Source of the DNA: Cryobacterium sp. GrIS_2_6
GTDB lineage: Bacteria > Actinomycetota > Actinomycetes > Actinomycetales > Microbacteriaceae
Assembly: GCF_035984545.1 (NCBI RefSeq)
Contig: NZ_JAXCHP010000001.1
Span: 1,054,001-1,118,000, forward strand
DNA: 64,000 nucleotides
Reading direction: 5' to 3'
Shown here piece after piece: positions 48,842 through 56,209 of the stretch. A program made the translations under genes and the position numbers. Under the pieces are notes generated by a model. That model did no database searches. It worked only from the letters and a program-made list of their open reading frames with translations, and was not told the origin of the DNA. Every line of letters starts with the position of its first letter. Position 1 is the first letter of the stretch.

Positions 48842-49102
48842 TTAGGCGCTGGGCGTCGGGTTGGCGGCTGCCACAGAAAAGATGACGACAAGGATGACCA
48901 CGAACAGGACGAGGAAGATGGCGCTCAGGATGATGCCGGCCTTGGCGAGGCCGTTGGGCGCGCCGGCCTTCTTGGCCTGGTTGAAGCCGATGATGCTCAC
49001 GATGAGGCCGGGCAGCTGGAGGTAGGGAATGAAGGCGAGGATGAACCCGACAATGCCGAGGATCTTGCCGGGGGTGGCCGTTGTGGTTTCGACGGAAGTC
49101 AT
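48842..49102 (-). CDS. DUF4190-like small membrane protein (copy 2)
   Basis: An 86-residue protein with two hydrophobic segments (about 14-40 and 50-78) around the loop NQAKKAGAPNGLAKAG, the same layout as copy 1. Shared residues include TPGKILGIVGF against NPGKTLGIVGL. ATG at 49102 with AGAAAGGC eleven bases upstream, as in copy 1. Monocistronic, with its own terminator. Function unknown. Confidence 0.85.
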   Translation of the reverse strand: MTSVETTTATPGKILGIVGFILAFIPYLQLPGLIVSIIGFNQAKKAGAPNGLAKAGIILSAIFLVLFVVILVVIFSVAAANPTPSA

Positions 49103-49437
49103 GTGAGGAGCCTTTCTGGCTGTTGTACTACTGCTGGGGGGATTACCGGGAGGTGTCTGGAACGGTCGACGACGGACGCGCAGAGGTCTGACGCGAGACG
49201 TGCATGCGGCAGGTCGAACGCAGCCGTCACCGTGCGGCGTTCACGAGTCCCGGGAAGCGAACGATGGGACTCGGTTCACTTCACGGAACAGGACGGGAGT
49301 ACAGCGCTCTTTCGTGATGAAGACGAAGGAGGGTTCGCTGGGCCGGGGATCCAATGGGATGGTCCTTCGGCTTGAAGAAGAGCTTGGCACAGGACGCACT
49401 CAGGTTGGCGGGATTGGACCCCCCAGTACGAGGGTAC
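49103..49437. other. Intergenic region without a supported gene (335 bases)
   Basis: It contains the promoter and leader of DUF4190 copy 2. The block near 49299-49343 (GCGCTCTTTCG, GGAGGGTTCGCTGGG) mirrors the one before copy 1. I see no protein-coding frame with support. Confidence 0.6.
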
Positions 49438-49467
49438 AAAAAAACCCCGCTTCGGCGGGGTTTTTGT
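49438..49467 (-). terminator. Terminator behind the tRNA-Val fragment
   Basis: AAAACCCCGC-TTCG-GCGGGGTTTTT is a classic stem-loop with T-runs on both strands. It lies 13 bases beyond the 3' end of the tRNA-Val piece on the minus strand and was probably the terminator of the original tRNA-Val gene. Confidence 0.9.
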
Positions 49468-49479
49468 CGTGTGTGGAAG

Positions 49480-49530
49480 TGGGCGATACCGGACTCGAAC
49501 CGATGACCTCTTCCGTGTGAAGGAAGCGCG
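49480..49530 (-). tRNA. 3' fragment of tRNA-Val (CAC), putative attachment site
   Basis: Read on the minus strand, the sequence holds the anticodon arm CTTCC-TTCACAC-GGAAG (anticodon CAC), variable loop, T-arm with GTTCGAGTC, the 3' acceptor strand ATCGCCC and discriminator A. The D-arm and 5' acceptor strand GGGCGAT are missing; the sequence diverges just upstream of the anticodon stem. Such a 3' half marks the end of an element integrated at a tRNA gene. The complete tRNA would be expected at the other end, beyond the window. No CCA is encoded. Confidence 0.85.
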
Positions 49531-49577
49531 GGCCCCGGTGGCTGCCTAGAGAACCGCGCAATTACGCGGTTGGGAGG

Positions 49578-49602
49578 TCACTCCACATCACTGGAAATCA
49601 CT
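49578..49602 (+). repeat. Three TCACT repeats at exact 10-base spacing
   Basis: TCACT occurs at 49578, 49588 and 49598, each preceded by G or A, all on one helical face, 48 bases from the tRNA fragment. Beside them AACCGCG/CGCGGTT (49552-49571) forms a hairpin. The phasing is what arm-type integrase sites look like; inferred only. Confidence 0.45.
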
Positions 49603-49655
49603 TCTCTGAAAGGAGAGTGTTTGTGAAATGTTTGTGCTTGCCGTGGTTTGCGCGC

Positions 49656-49667
49656 ACCGCGCATAGA
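49656..49667 (+). promoter_or_regulatory. Element promoter motif, copy 1
   Basis: ACCGCGCATAGA, ending 7 bases before the ATG at 49675. CATAGA sits where a -10 hexamer would, so the message may begin at the ATG. With copy 4 it shares a longer block, TTTGCGCGCACCGCGCATAG. Confidence 0.6.
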
Positions 49668-49674
49668 AGCAGTC

Positions 49675-49983
49675 ATGGACATTTTCAATCCAGAGTTGCT
49701 CATGACCGGCACCCTCACTGAGGCCTCGCGCTTTGCCGCGCGGTGCGGACTGCAGGCGCGCCAGTGGGAGCTCATCGAAGAGCTGGACGCTCCACTGCGG
49801 GTCTACAAAGTGCTCGACATTCAGGAGATGCGGAAGCTCGCGCCTCGGCGTGAGGACCGTGCCAGGGACGCCCGCATGACCTACTCCTGGGAATTCACGG
49901 AGACCGACGACCATCGTGCGGGGGTATTCGCCTACAACCAATGGCCGGTGCCTGAGCCCAGCGCTCCGCGTCACCGCGCATAG
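49675..49983 (+). CDS. Hypothetical protein of the integrative element
   Basis: A 102-residue soluble protein (MDIFNPELLMTGTLTEASRF), with a charged middle and a C-terminal WEFTETDDHRAGVFAY segment. I recognise no family. The ATG is exactly 7 bases after promoter motif copy 1 and has no ribosome site, consistent with leaderless translation. Its stop codon TAG lies inside promoter motif copy 2, which drives the next gene. Confidence 0.65.
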   Translation: MDIFNPELLMTGTLTEASRFAARCGLQARQWELIEELDAPLRVYKVLDIQEMRKLAPRREDRARDARMTYSWEFTETDDHRAGVFAYNQWPVPEPSAPRHRA

Positions 49984-49984
49984 A
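49973..49984 (+). promoter_or_regulatory. Element promoter motif, copy 2
   Basis: ACCGCGCATAGA again ends exactly 7 bases before an ATG (49992). It overlaps the stop codon of the preceding gene. Confidence 0.6.
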
Positions 49985-49991
49985 TATGGGC

Positions 49992-50618
49992 ATGCAACTC
50001 CTCGTACTCGGCCCCAGCGCCATCAACCCAGATCCGTCAAGCCACGGCGCGCAGCAGCGCGAGCTCTTTGCGCGTGCTTCGGGCGACTTGCTCGATGCCC
50101 CGGTGGCGATGGCTGGCCGGGAAAACGCCATCGAGCTCATCGCCCGGGCGGCGGCCGCAGGCATCCGAATCGCAACCATCAGTGACGGTTGGCCGGGTCA
50201 GACGGAAGCCCAGGAAGTCGAGCTCGACTTGCGGAGCGCGGCAGGTGTCGACGTTGGCCCGCTAGTGGACGTCTCGCTGACAAGCGTGGTGCTCCCCGGC
50301 GAACGCGACGGAGAGGCCGAGGAGTTCAGCCGGCGCATCCGGGCACTGCACGCATTCCTCGCCGCGCAACCTTCATTGAGCCAGCTCGAGCGTGTCGTTG
50401 TTCTCGACTCCGGAGTGAGGGGCACGGCCGGTCGTGAGCTCGTCATTGGTGCCCTCCGTGAGCTGGTCGAGCACCGCATCATTGACGTCGTCGTTGTTGA
50501 CCCGGGCCCCTGGGGGCTCACCCTGGGTAGCTGCTCGCAAGCCTGCCGCGCAATCAGGATTGACTCTCCAGCGCCCAACCCACGAGCCCAGGCCGACGAA
50601 GGCGAGGTGCTCTTTTGA
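49992..50618 (+). CDS. Hypothetical protein preceding the restriction-modification genes
   Basis: A 208-residue protein starting MQLLVLGPSAIN, which reads like the first strand of a Rossmann-type fold. Later segments alternate strand and helix (ERVVVLDSGVRGTAGRELV, IIDVVVVDPGPWGL). No catalytic motif is recognised. The ATG at 49992 is preferred over 49986 because it keeps the 7-base distance to promoter motif copy 2. Its stop overlaps an in-frame TTG of the methyltransferase frame, so it is probably in the same operon and may serve the restriction system. Confidence 0.65.
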   Translation: MQLLVLGPSAINPDPSSHGAQQRELFARASGDLLDAPVAMAGRENAIELIARAAAAGIRIATISDGWPGQTEAQEVELDLRSAAGVDVGPLVDVSLTSVVLPGERDGEAEEFSRRIRALHAFLAAQPSLSQLERVVVLDSGVRGTAGRELVIGALRELVEHRIIDVVVVDPGPWGLTLGSCSQACRAIRIDSPAPNPRAQADEGEVLF

Positions 50619-50665
50619 TCCGCGTCGATGCCACCTCTGTCGCCGGTTTGCCGCATGATGGGGGA

Positions 50666-52300
50666 GTGACAATTCCCCTCTCCCACAGCATCGTGCAGCT
50701 CGCCATTTCTCTGGGCGCCGCCGACGCTGGTGGCCCGCTGACGAAGGCGGAGAGCGAGCTAATCGCGGAGGCTTCCGAGTCACCTGCACCCTCTGCCGAG
50801 GTCGCATTCGAGGCGCGCGACCAGCTCCTTGCCGGTGGCGACCCGCTCGGGAAACTCTTCTATGCGCTCCGCGATGCCGCAGAGCGACGGGGGAGTGGGA
50901 CCGTCTACACCCCCGATGAAATTGTCGAGCCGATGGTCGAATGGACTTTGCGCCAGAAGCCCGACCGCGTGGTGGATGCAGGTTGTGGTTCCGGCCGTTA
51001 CACCGCTTCCCTCCTCCGCCACAACCCAGCGATGCCGGTCATCGCGATTGATTTGGACCCCCTCGCGACCATCATGACGCGCGCAACGGTGGCGGTGCTC
51101 GCGAAGGCCGACTGCCTCGTTGTCCAGGGCGATTTCACGCGCGCTCAACTCCCCAAATTTGGCGGCCGGACGGCGTTCGTCGGCAACCCTCCTTACCTTC
51201 GTCACCACCAGCTGCCGGCGGTATCGAAGGCTTGGGCGCAGAAGGCTGCGGCCATCCTCGGGCACAAAGTCAGTGGGCTGGCCGGGCTGCACGTGTACTT
51301 TTTCTTGGCCACTGGCCTGCTGGGCAAGAAGGGGGATGTCGGCTGCTATGTGACCTCCGCCGAGTGGCTTGACGTGAACTACGGGTCCGTCGTCCGAAGC
51401 CTTCTGACAGAGACCCTCGGCGGCGAGCAGATCCATGTGATTGATCCGGAGGCCGAGCCCTTCGAAGGCACGCAAACGACGGCTGCCGTGACGACCTTCC
51501 GCATCGGTTCGCCGGTCGAATCAATCGGCTTTCGCACCGTGCCGACTCTCGCCGCCCTTGGGGCGCTCAGCGATACCGGAAACCCGGTCGCCTATGCGCG
51601 TCTGGTCGAGGCCAGCCGCTGGTCAACCTTCATCCGCACTCGAACACTCGTACCTGAGGGCTCCATCGAATTGGGCGAGCTCGTCAGAGTGCATCGGGGC
51701 GCTGTAACTGGTGCGAACGCCGTCTGGGTATCCCGCGGTGGATCTGGGTTGCCCGAGTCGGTACTCTTTCCGTCCATCACGAAGGCGCGGGAGCTCTTCG
51801 CTGCTGGCAGTACGCTCACGACTTCCGACGGTCTTCGGGACGTTATAGATATCCCGACCGACTTGGACCTTCTCGACGAAGCCGAGCGCAAGACTATCGA
51901 CAAGTTCTTGAGGGGAGCTCGGAAGCTCTCAGCGCACTCTGGGTACGTCGCCCGAAATCGGAAAGCCTGGTGGGCGGTCGGTCTGCGCGCTCCTGCGCCG
52001 GTGCTCGCCACTTACATGGCGCGCAGGCCGCCGGCCTTTGTCCTCAATGAGGTCGGGGCTCGGCACATAAATATTGCCCACGGGCTCTACCCGCGCCAGG
52101 AACTCGGCGAGACCGTGCTGCGCAACCTGGCTTTGGCGTTGAACTCCTCCGTTGTTTTGGGCCAGGGCCGCACCTACTCGGGGGGTCTAACGAAATTCGA
52201 ACCGCGGGAGATGGAGCGGCTGCCGATCCCGAACCTCGCTACGCTCAGAAACTATGACGCTTTTACCTCCGCAATGGGATCCAACGCAACTATCGACTGA
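50666..52300 (+). CDS. N6-adenine DNA methyltransferase of a type II restriction system
   Basis: A 544-residue methyltransferase. The AdoMet-binding motif I is DAGCGSG at residues 104-110, the catalytic NPPY is at 174-177, and YTPDEIVEPMVEW near 81 is the usual lead-in of the Eco57I/TaqI-like gamma class. The C-terminal 300 residues would be target recognition. It methylates adenine in the recognition site and protects it from the enzyme encoded next. The GTG start at 50666 has CATGAT six bases upstream; an alternative TTG at 50615 overlaps the previous stop (TTGA). The end overlaps the nuclease gene by 47 bases. Confidence 0.88.
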   Translation: MTIPLSHSIVQLAISLGAADAGGPLTKAESELIAEASESPAPSAEVAFEARDQLLAGGDPLGKLFYALRDAAERRGSGTVYTPDEIVEPMVEWTLRQKPDRVVDAGCGSGRYTASLLRHNPAMPVIAIDLDPLATIMTRATVAVLAKADCLVVQGDFTRAQLPKFGGRTAFVGNPPYLRHHQLPAVSKAWAQKAAAILGHKVSGLAGLHVYFFLATGLLGKKGDVGCYVTSAEWLDVNYGSVVRSLLTETLGGEQIHVIDPEAEPFEGTQTTAAVTTFRIGSPVESIGFRTVPTLAALGALSDTGNPVAYARLVEASRWSTFIRTRTLVPEGSIELGELVRVHRGAVTGANAVWVSRGGSGLPESVLFPSITKARELFAAGSTLTTSDGLRDVIDIPTDLDLLDEAERKTIDKFLRGARKLSAHSGYVARNRKAWWAVGLRAPAPVLATYMARRPPAFVLNEVGARHINIAHGLYPRQELGETVLRNLALALNSSVVLGQGRTYSGGLTKFEPREMERLPIPNLATLRNYDAFTSAMGSNATID

Positions 52301-53171
52301 TTTGACGGCCTCGACTCTCCTTTTTCGAGAGGAGCGGATGCAAGAGCCGCTTGAGGAGTATTCCAGGCACTTCCAAGAAGCCAGGGAAATCGTCGAAGAT
52401 CTGCTGGAGTCGTCAATTGACCTCGTTTCGCTCGAGACCAATGCAACGACGTATCTCCTCGATGCAGATGTGCGTACCGCCGTTCGCTATCTCACCGGCC
52501 CGCCAATTTCAGAGGCTGACCTAAAGACAGTTGCCGAGGTCCGGCTCTCGGCGACCGCATTTCGCAATGACCCGGAGGCGTCAACCCGCGCGATAGACAT
52601 CATCCGGCTTGGATTGGATAGCAATCGGTTTCCATGGGTCTCTGAGGGTCGAGAGCCGACAGAAGCAGAACGGGCAGCCGCGGTCATATCTACCTCAGCG
52701 CTCATGGCTGCACGCAAAGTGCTCACCGCGCGAGCCAATGAGTCCAAGGGTGCTCAGGAACAGATGGTAAAAGACGCACTGCTCGCCGCGAAATTCACGG
52801 AGGTCCACACCCGCCGAATTCCAACCTTGGTCCAGGCTCCGAACCGCGGGGAGTTTTGCGGCGAGTCCGAGTTCGGCTCCCGTAAGGCGGACATCATCGT
52901 GCGCCTTTGGGATGACAGGGTTCTTGCTCTTGAATGCAAGGTCAGTAACTCGAGTACCAATTCCGTCAAACGCCTCAATAACGACGCCGCCGCGAAGGCG
53001 ACGGCTTGGATCAATGAATTCGGAACTCGCCAGGTGGTTCCCGGCGCCATGCTCGGCGGCGTGTTCAAGTTGAAGAATCTCGTGGATGCCCAGGCCGCTG
53101 GCCTCTCAATTTGGTGGGCACATGACCTAGAAACGCTTACGGAGTGGATTGAGGGAACTCGCGTGCCATAG
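52254..53171 (+). CDS. XamI-like type II restriction endonuclease
   Basis: A 305-residue protein resembling the XamI family. The PD-(D/E)xK nuclease core is visible as D213 (SRKADIIVRLWDD) and E227-C-K229 (VLALECKVS). The all-helical N-terminal 180 residues contain EEYSRHFQEAREIVEDLLES, typical of the family. XamI itself is known to cut GTCGAC; the target of this enzyme is inferred only. ATG start inside the methyltransferase gene (47-base overlap), so expression is coupled, methylase first. Confidence 0.82.
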   Translation: MTLLPPQWDPTQLSTDLTASTLLFREERMQEPLEEYSRHFQEAREIVEDLLESSIDLVSLETNATTYLLDADVRTAVRYLTGPPISEADLKTVAEVRLSATAFRNDPEASTRAIDIIRLGLDSNRFPWVSEGREPTEAERAAAVISTSALMAARKVLTARANESKGAQEQMVKDALLAAKFTEVHTRRIPTLVQAPNRGEFCGESEFGSRKADIIVRLWDDRVLALECKVSNSSTNSVKRLNNDAAAKATAWINEFGTRQVVPGAMLGGVFKLKNLVDAQAAGLSIWWAHDLETLTEWIEGTRVP

Positions 53172-53223
53172 CGATAACCACGCTTAGCACTGCTCCACGG
53201 GCCTCGAGCATTATCGGGATCTG

Positions 53224-53235
53224 ACCGCGCATAGA
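53224..53235 (+). promoter_or_regulatory. Element promoter motif, copy 3
   Basis: ACCGCGCATAGA, again exactly 7 bases before the ATG (53243) of the recombinase gene. Confidence 0.6.
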
Positions 53236-53242
53236 GGTGGTC

Positions 53243-54208
53243 ATGACCAACGAAATCTTGCCGCTCGGCTCACCTCTCACGCTCGTACAGGTGGCGCTCA
53301 TCGAAGCCGCGCTCATCGAATCCCAGGCACCCAACACGCGGCGGACCTATCGCTCGGCGATGCGTGGTTTCGTCGTCTGGTGCCAGGCGAACGGTCAGCC
53401 GAGCTTGCCGACTAACCCCGCCGTGTGTGCAGCGTTTCTTGTCGAGCTCGCCGAGTCCAAATCTATGTCCACCATCACGGTTACGGTCGCGGCAATCCGG
53501 GACGCCCACCTGTCCGGCGGCCACCGGGACCCAACCGACTCGCGCGGCGTGAAGACGACAATGGCCGGCTTGCGACGCAGACTCGGGACCGCACCGCTCC
53601 ATCAGGCGCGGGCCTTCGACGTACCCGAGCTCAAGAGGATCCTCGCGCCCATCGACCGTGAGACCGTTGCCGGCAAGCGGGACGCGGCGCTGATTCTCCT
53701 CGCCTTCGCTTCGGCGATGCGCCGGAGTGAGCTGGTGGCCCTGACCCGCGCCGACCTGCACCTCTCGCCCGAGGGCATCCGCATCAGCATCCGTCGCTCG
53801 AAAGCCGACCAGGACGGAGCCGGTGCGGTCATCGGCGTGCCGGCTGGGCGTCACGCCGCGACGGATCCGCTGCGCGCGTTGAGGCAGTGGCTCGGTGTCC
53901 GCGGTGAGTCCAAAAGTGACCTCGTCTTCGCCAGGGTTAGCCGTACCGGAGTTGTGCTGGCAGGTGGCCTGACGGGGCAAAGCGTCAACGCGATATTGCA
54001 GAGCCGGTCGGCCGCGGCGGGGGTTGAGCTGGATGGTTTGTCGGCCCACTCCACGCGCGCATCGCATATCACTCAAGCCTCAAAGGCCGGGGTCCCGATA
54101 GAGCAGATCATGAGGACATCGCGCCACGCGAGTGTAGCCGTGGCCCTGGGCTATATCCGTGGGGCCACAGCGATTCAGGACTCTTCGGCCGGCTCGTTGG
54201 GGCTCTGA
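53243..54208 (+). CDS. Tyrosine recombinase / integrase
   Basis: A 321-residue tyrosine recombinase. An N-terminal SAM-like DNA-binding domain (residues 15-110, SQAPNTRRTYRSAMRGFVVW) precedes the catalytic domain with R160 (FASAMRRSEL), K187, H269-x-x-R272 (AHSTRASH), H295 and nucleophile Y304 (ALGYIR). All catalytic residues are present. It is the only recombinase in the visible part of the element and the candidate for tRNA-Val integration, though it lies 3.7 kb from the attachment site. Start at 53243 from the promoter-motif spacing; a GTG six bases upstream is the alternative. Confidence 0.92.
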   Translation: MTNEILPLGSPLTLVQVALIEAALIESQAPNTRRTYRSAMRGFVVWCQANGQPSLPTNPAVCAAFLVELAESKSMSTITVTVAAIRDAHLSGGHRDPTDSRGVKTTMAGLRRRLGTAPLHQARAFDVPELKRILAPIDRETVAGKRDAALILLAFASAMRRSELVALTRADLHLSPEGIRISIRRSKADQDGAGAVIGVPAGRHAATDPLRALRQWLGVRGESKSDLVFARVSRTGVVLAGGLTGQSVNAILQSRSAAAGVELDGLSAHSTRASHITQASKAGVPIEQIMRTSRHASVAVALGYIRGATAIQDSSAGSLGL

Positions 54209-54324
54209 GCAGCGGCCGCGCCGAGGTAGTGGAAGCGGTCCTCTGTGGTGAGCCATGGCTCCTCGCCGGTGAGGGCCACGGGCTGGTCGCCTTCGGGGCC
54301 GGGCAAGCTCGCGATGGGCCTCAT
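54175..54324 (-). CDS. Small hypothetical protein (49 residues)
   Basis: MRPIASLPGPEGDQPVALTG opens an acidic 49-residue protein ending in a polar Glu-rich tail. The ATG lies 10 bases after the stop of the 98-residue gene, so the two form a unit. The 3' end overlaps the recombinase gene by 34 bases. Function unknown; coding status is moderately supported by spacing only. Confidence 0.45.
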   Translation of the reverse strand: MRPIASLPGPEGDQPVALTGEEPWLTTEDRFHYLGAAAAQSPNEPAEES

Positions 54325-54334
54325 GGCGGCGAGC

Positions 54335-54631
54335 TTACTCCGGCTCGGCAACTCGTTCGATGCGGCGAACCGTCGAGGTGACGTGCCAGAAGAACTCAAC
54401 CTCGGGGTCATCGGAGACCATCGTCCAGCGACCCGAAGCGCCGACATTGCACTCCTCGATGGTGCGGATGGGGCGCGGCCGGTCGTTGAAACTGGCGGGT
54501 CGGCCTGGGCCCGGGACGCGCTCGACGGTCATCGCATCCAAGTCGAGGAGGTGCGAGCTTCCCTGGGTCCAAACGCGCCACCTGCCGCCCTCGGTGCCGG
54601 TTAGCTTAGTGACCTCTTCAGTGCTGTCCAT
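54335..54631 (-). CDS. Hypothetical protein of the integrative element (98 residues)
   Basis: A soluble protein opening MDSTEEVTKLTGTEGGRWRV, with several Trp and an acidic C-terminal half (SDDPEVEFFWHVTSTVRRIE). Looks like a compact beta-rich domain; no family recognised. The ATG is preceded by AGAGGAG at a normal distance. Promoter motif copy 4 lies 36 bases upstream, so this transcript has a leader, unlike those of copies 1 to 3. Confidence 0.65.
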   Translation of the reverse strand: MDSTEEVTKLTGTEGGRWRVWTQGSSHLLDLDAMTVERVPGPGRPASFNDRPRPIRTIEECNVGASGRWTMVSDDPEVEFFWHVTSTVRRIERVAEPE

Positions 54632-54666
54632 AGTCGTCTCCTCTGGGCCGACGGCCCTCGCCCTTC

Positions 54667-54678
54667 TCTATGCGCGGT
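54667..54678 (-). promoter_or_regulatory. Element promoter motif, copy 4 (minus strand)
   Basis: ACCGCGCATAGA on the minus strand, preceded by TTTTTGCGCGC that also serves as the T-run of the terminator of the gene upstream. It faces the 98-residue gene at 54631. Confidence 0.6.
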
Positions 54679-54684
54679 GCGCGC

Positions 54685-54718
54685 AAAAAGGCCCGGTAGT
54701 TATCGACCACCGGGCCTT
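54685..54718 (-). terminator. Intrinsic terminator of the 133-residue gene
   Basis: On the minus strand AAGGCCCGGT/ACCGGGCCTT closes a 10-bp stem around 11 bases and runs into TTTTT. It sits directly against promoter motif copy 4, so terminator and next promoter are fused. Confidence 0.82.
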
Positions 54719-54727
54719 GCTCCACCC

Positions 54728-55129
54728 TCAGTCGTGCAGCGCTTGCCGCCGCTCGCCCTCATCGTCATGACGGGGCAGGCTGGCCCGCAGCGCCTCGAGG
54801 TCGGCGCTCAGGCCGGCGAGGAAAGCTTGGATGTGCGCGGTCAAGCTGAGAGGCGCTGCGGGCGTCGCGTCCCCCGAGAAGTCCATCCCGAGGTCAAGCA
54901 CTCCGTCGTCCTCCGGCTCGTCGGTGGCTTCCAGCCACACGGTCGCCAGCCGGCCGCCCCGGCTCGAAGCAATGGTGGCTTCCAGCCCGAGGAGTTCGGC
55001 CTGCTGGGCGACTACGGCGTGCAAGCAGGCGAGGGCGTCGTCGCCCCAGGTAGCGTCCTCAGCCGCCGGCATGGTGGGGAATTCCCAGGGCCGGCACGGC
55101 TTGCCGAGAGTCTCATCCCCGGCGTGCAC
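54728..55129 (-). CDS. Hypothetical protein of the integrative element (133 residues)
   Basis: An acidic protein (MHAGDETLGKPCRPWEF) with a predicted helical C-terminus (LTAHIQAFLAGLSADLEALR). No family recognised. A GTG at 55129 gives the full length; an in-frame ATG at 55072 would give 114 residues, and neither has a clear ribosome site. A strong terminator follows ten bases after the stop, which supports it being a real gene. Confidence 0.55.
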   Translation of the reverse strand: MHAGDETLGKPCRPWEFPTMPAAEDATWGDDALACLHAVVAQQAELLGLEATIASSRGGRLATVWLEATDEPEDDGVLDLGMDFSGDATPAAPLSLTAHIQAFLAGLSADLEALRASLPRHDDEGERRQALHD

Positions 55130-55987
55130 GGCGAGCGAAACGGCGCGACGAAACGCGTGTGCTCTTGGCGGCCGTCGAGGTGCTATTTCGCTCCGATACA
55201 GCTCTCACGGTCGTGGCAGTGGCGGTAGTAGCTGGGGCGAGCCGAGCGATCCCTACAAGGCGCAGCTCTCCAACATTATGTGCGATTCCCGGGCGGTTGG
55301 GATTGCCGGAGCGTGGTCGTTTCGGCCATTGGTTGGACAGCTTCGCGAGATTGTGAACGGGATGCGATTGACCGAAGGGCTGCACCCGAAACGCGGTGAG
55401 TGCTCCGTCGCCGCGGTGTTCCGTGGGGTGGTTGTCGGCCAGCCGCTGGCTTGCTCAGACGACGGGTATGAGGAGTCATCGACGCGAATTTGGGCCTCGT
55501 TCTTGCGGTGAAAGCACGCGGATGTACTGGAAAATGACACCTCAACGGCATCGAAATAAACCCATCAGTATTCGACGAATTTCACGCGATTTTGAGATTC
55601 AAAATGACCCCATTACCGCCCATCCTGCGACGGCCCAAGCTTGCACTCCACCCTGATGCTTTTTGGCGCTGCCGCGAAGCGACTCTTCGAATTCGGGTCC
55701 CCGTCGGTGGCATTTTGCGAGGAGGCCGCAGGTCTGGGTCCTCAATCTTGGGCTCCGGGCCAGGCACAGCATGATGGCTGCAAACCCGTGTCCGATCCTG
55801 GATTTGGCCCTCGCGCCCACTTGGCCGAGGTGAGTGTCCAGGTGGCTGACGGGTCCCTGCCGTTGCGGAGGCGTTCGTCGCGGGCGTATCGGAGAGGGCT
55901 CCCAGATCTCTATCCGGCCGTTCCGCACGCAACGTGGTGCATCGCGGAATAGAGGTCGGGGGTGGTGCCCGGGAGGCAAAGCTTGAC
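55130..55987. other. Gene-poor stretch without a supported gene (858 bases)
   Basis: Several frames are open on both strands, but none has a start with a ribosome site, a recognised domain or plausible composition. GC content and codon bias fluctuate, as expected for decayed coding DNA. I see no terminator, tRNA or clear repeat here. Confidence 0.5.
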
Positions 55988-56209
55988 CTAGCCAAGGCCC
56001 GAGTGGATCTCATCGGCCTGTAGATCGAGGAGCCAATGTATTCCGACTTGTGTGCGGCGGCGAAACTCAACAAGCGCTCGTGCATCCACTCGACCCCGGG
56101 CACCGATTGCATCGGCAACCTCCGGAGGCTTCAGGCCTTCGCACAGCCCGACGGCCCACCTAATTGCAGCGAGCGGGACTGGTGCCCGCGGCGCTGGGAC
56201 ACTCTTCAT
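55988..56209 (-). CDS. Possible small helical protein (73 residues)
   Basis: MKSVPAPRAPVPLAAIRWAV opens a 73-residue frame whose middle (GLKPPEVADAIGARGRVDAR) resembles a helix-turn-helix. No good ribosome site, and an in-frame upstream start at 56263 cannot be excluded. It is the only frame in this gene-poor region with protein-like composition. Confidence 0.4.
   Translation of the reverse strand: MKSVPAPRAPVPLAAIRWAVGLCEGLKPPEVADAIGARGRVDARALVEFRRRTQVGIHWLLDLQADEIHSGLG

Noticed and set aside
49480..49530. A complete tRNA-Val gene
   Set aside because: The 5' acceptor strand and D-arm are missing to the right of the anticodon arm, so it cannot fold as a tRNA.
54831..55511. A 226-codon plus-strand frame over the 133-residue gene
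   Set aside because: It lies antisense to a gene with its own terminator and has shadow-type composition.
55582..56118. A 178-codon minus-strand frame in the gene-poor region
   Set aside because: Pro/Arg/Ser-rich without secondary-structure pattern or ribosome site.
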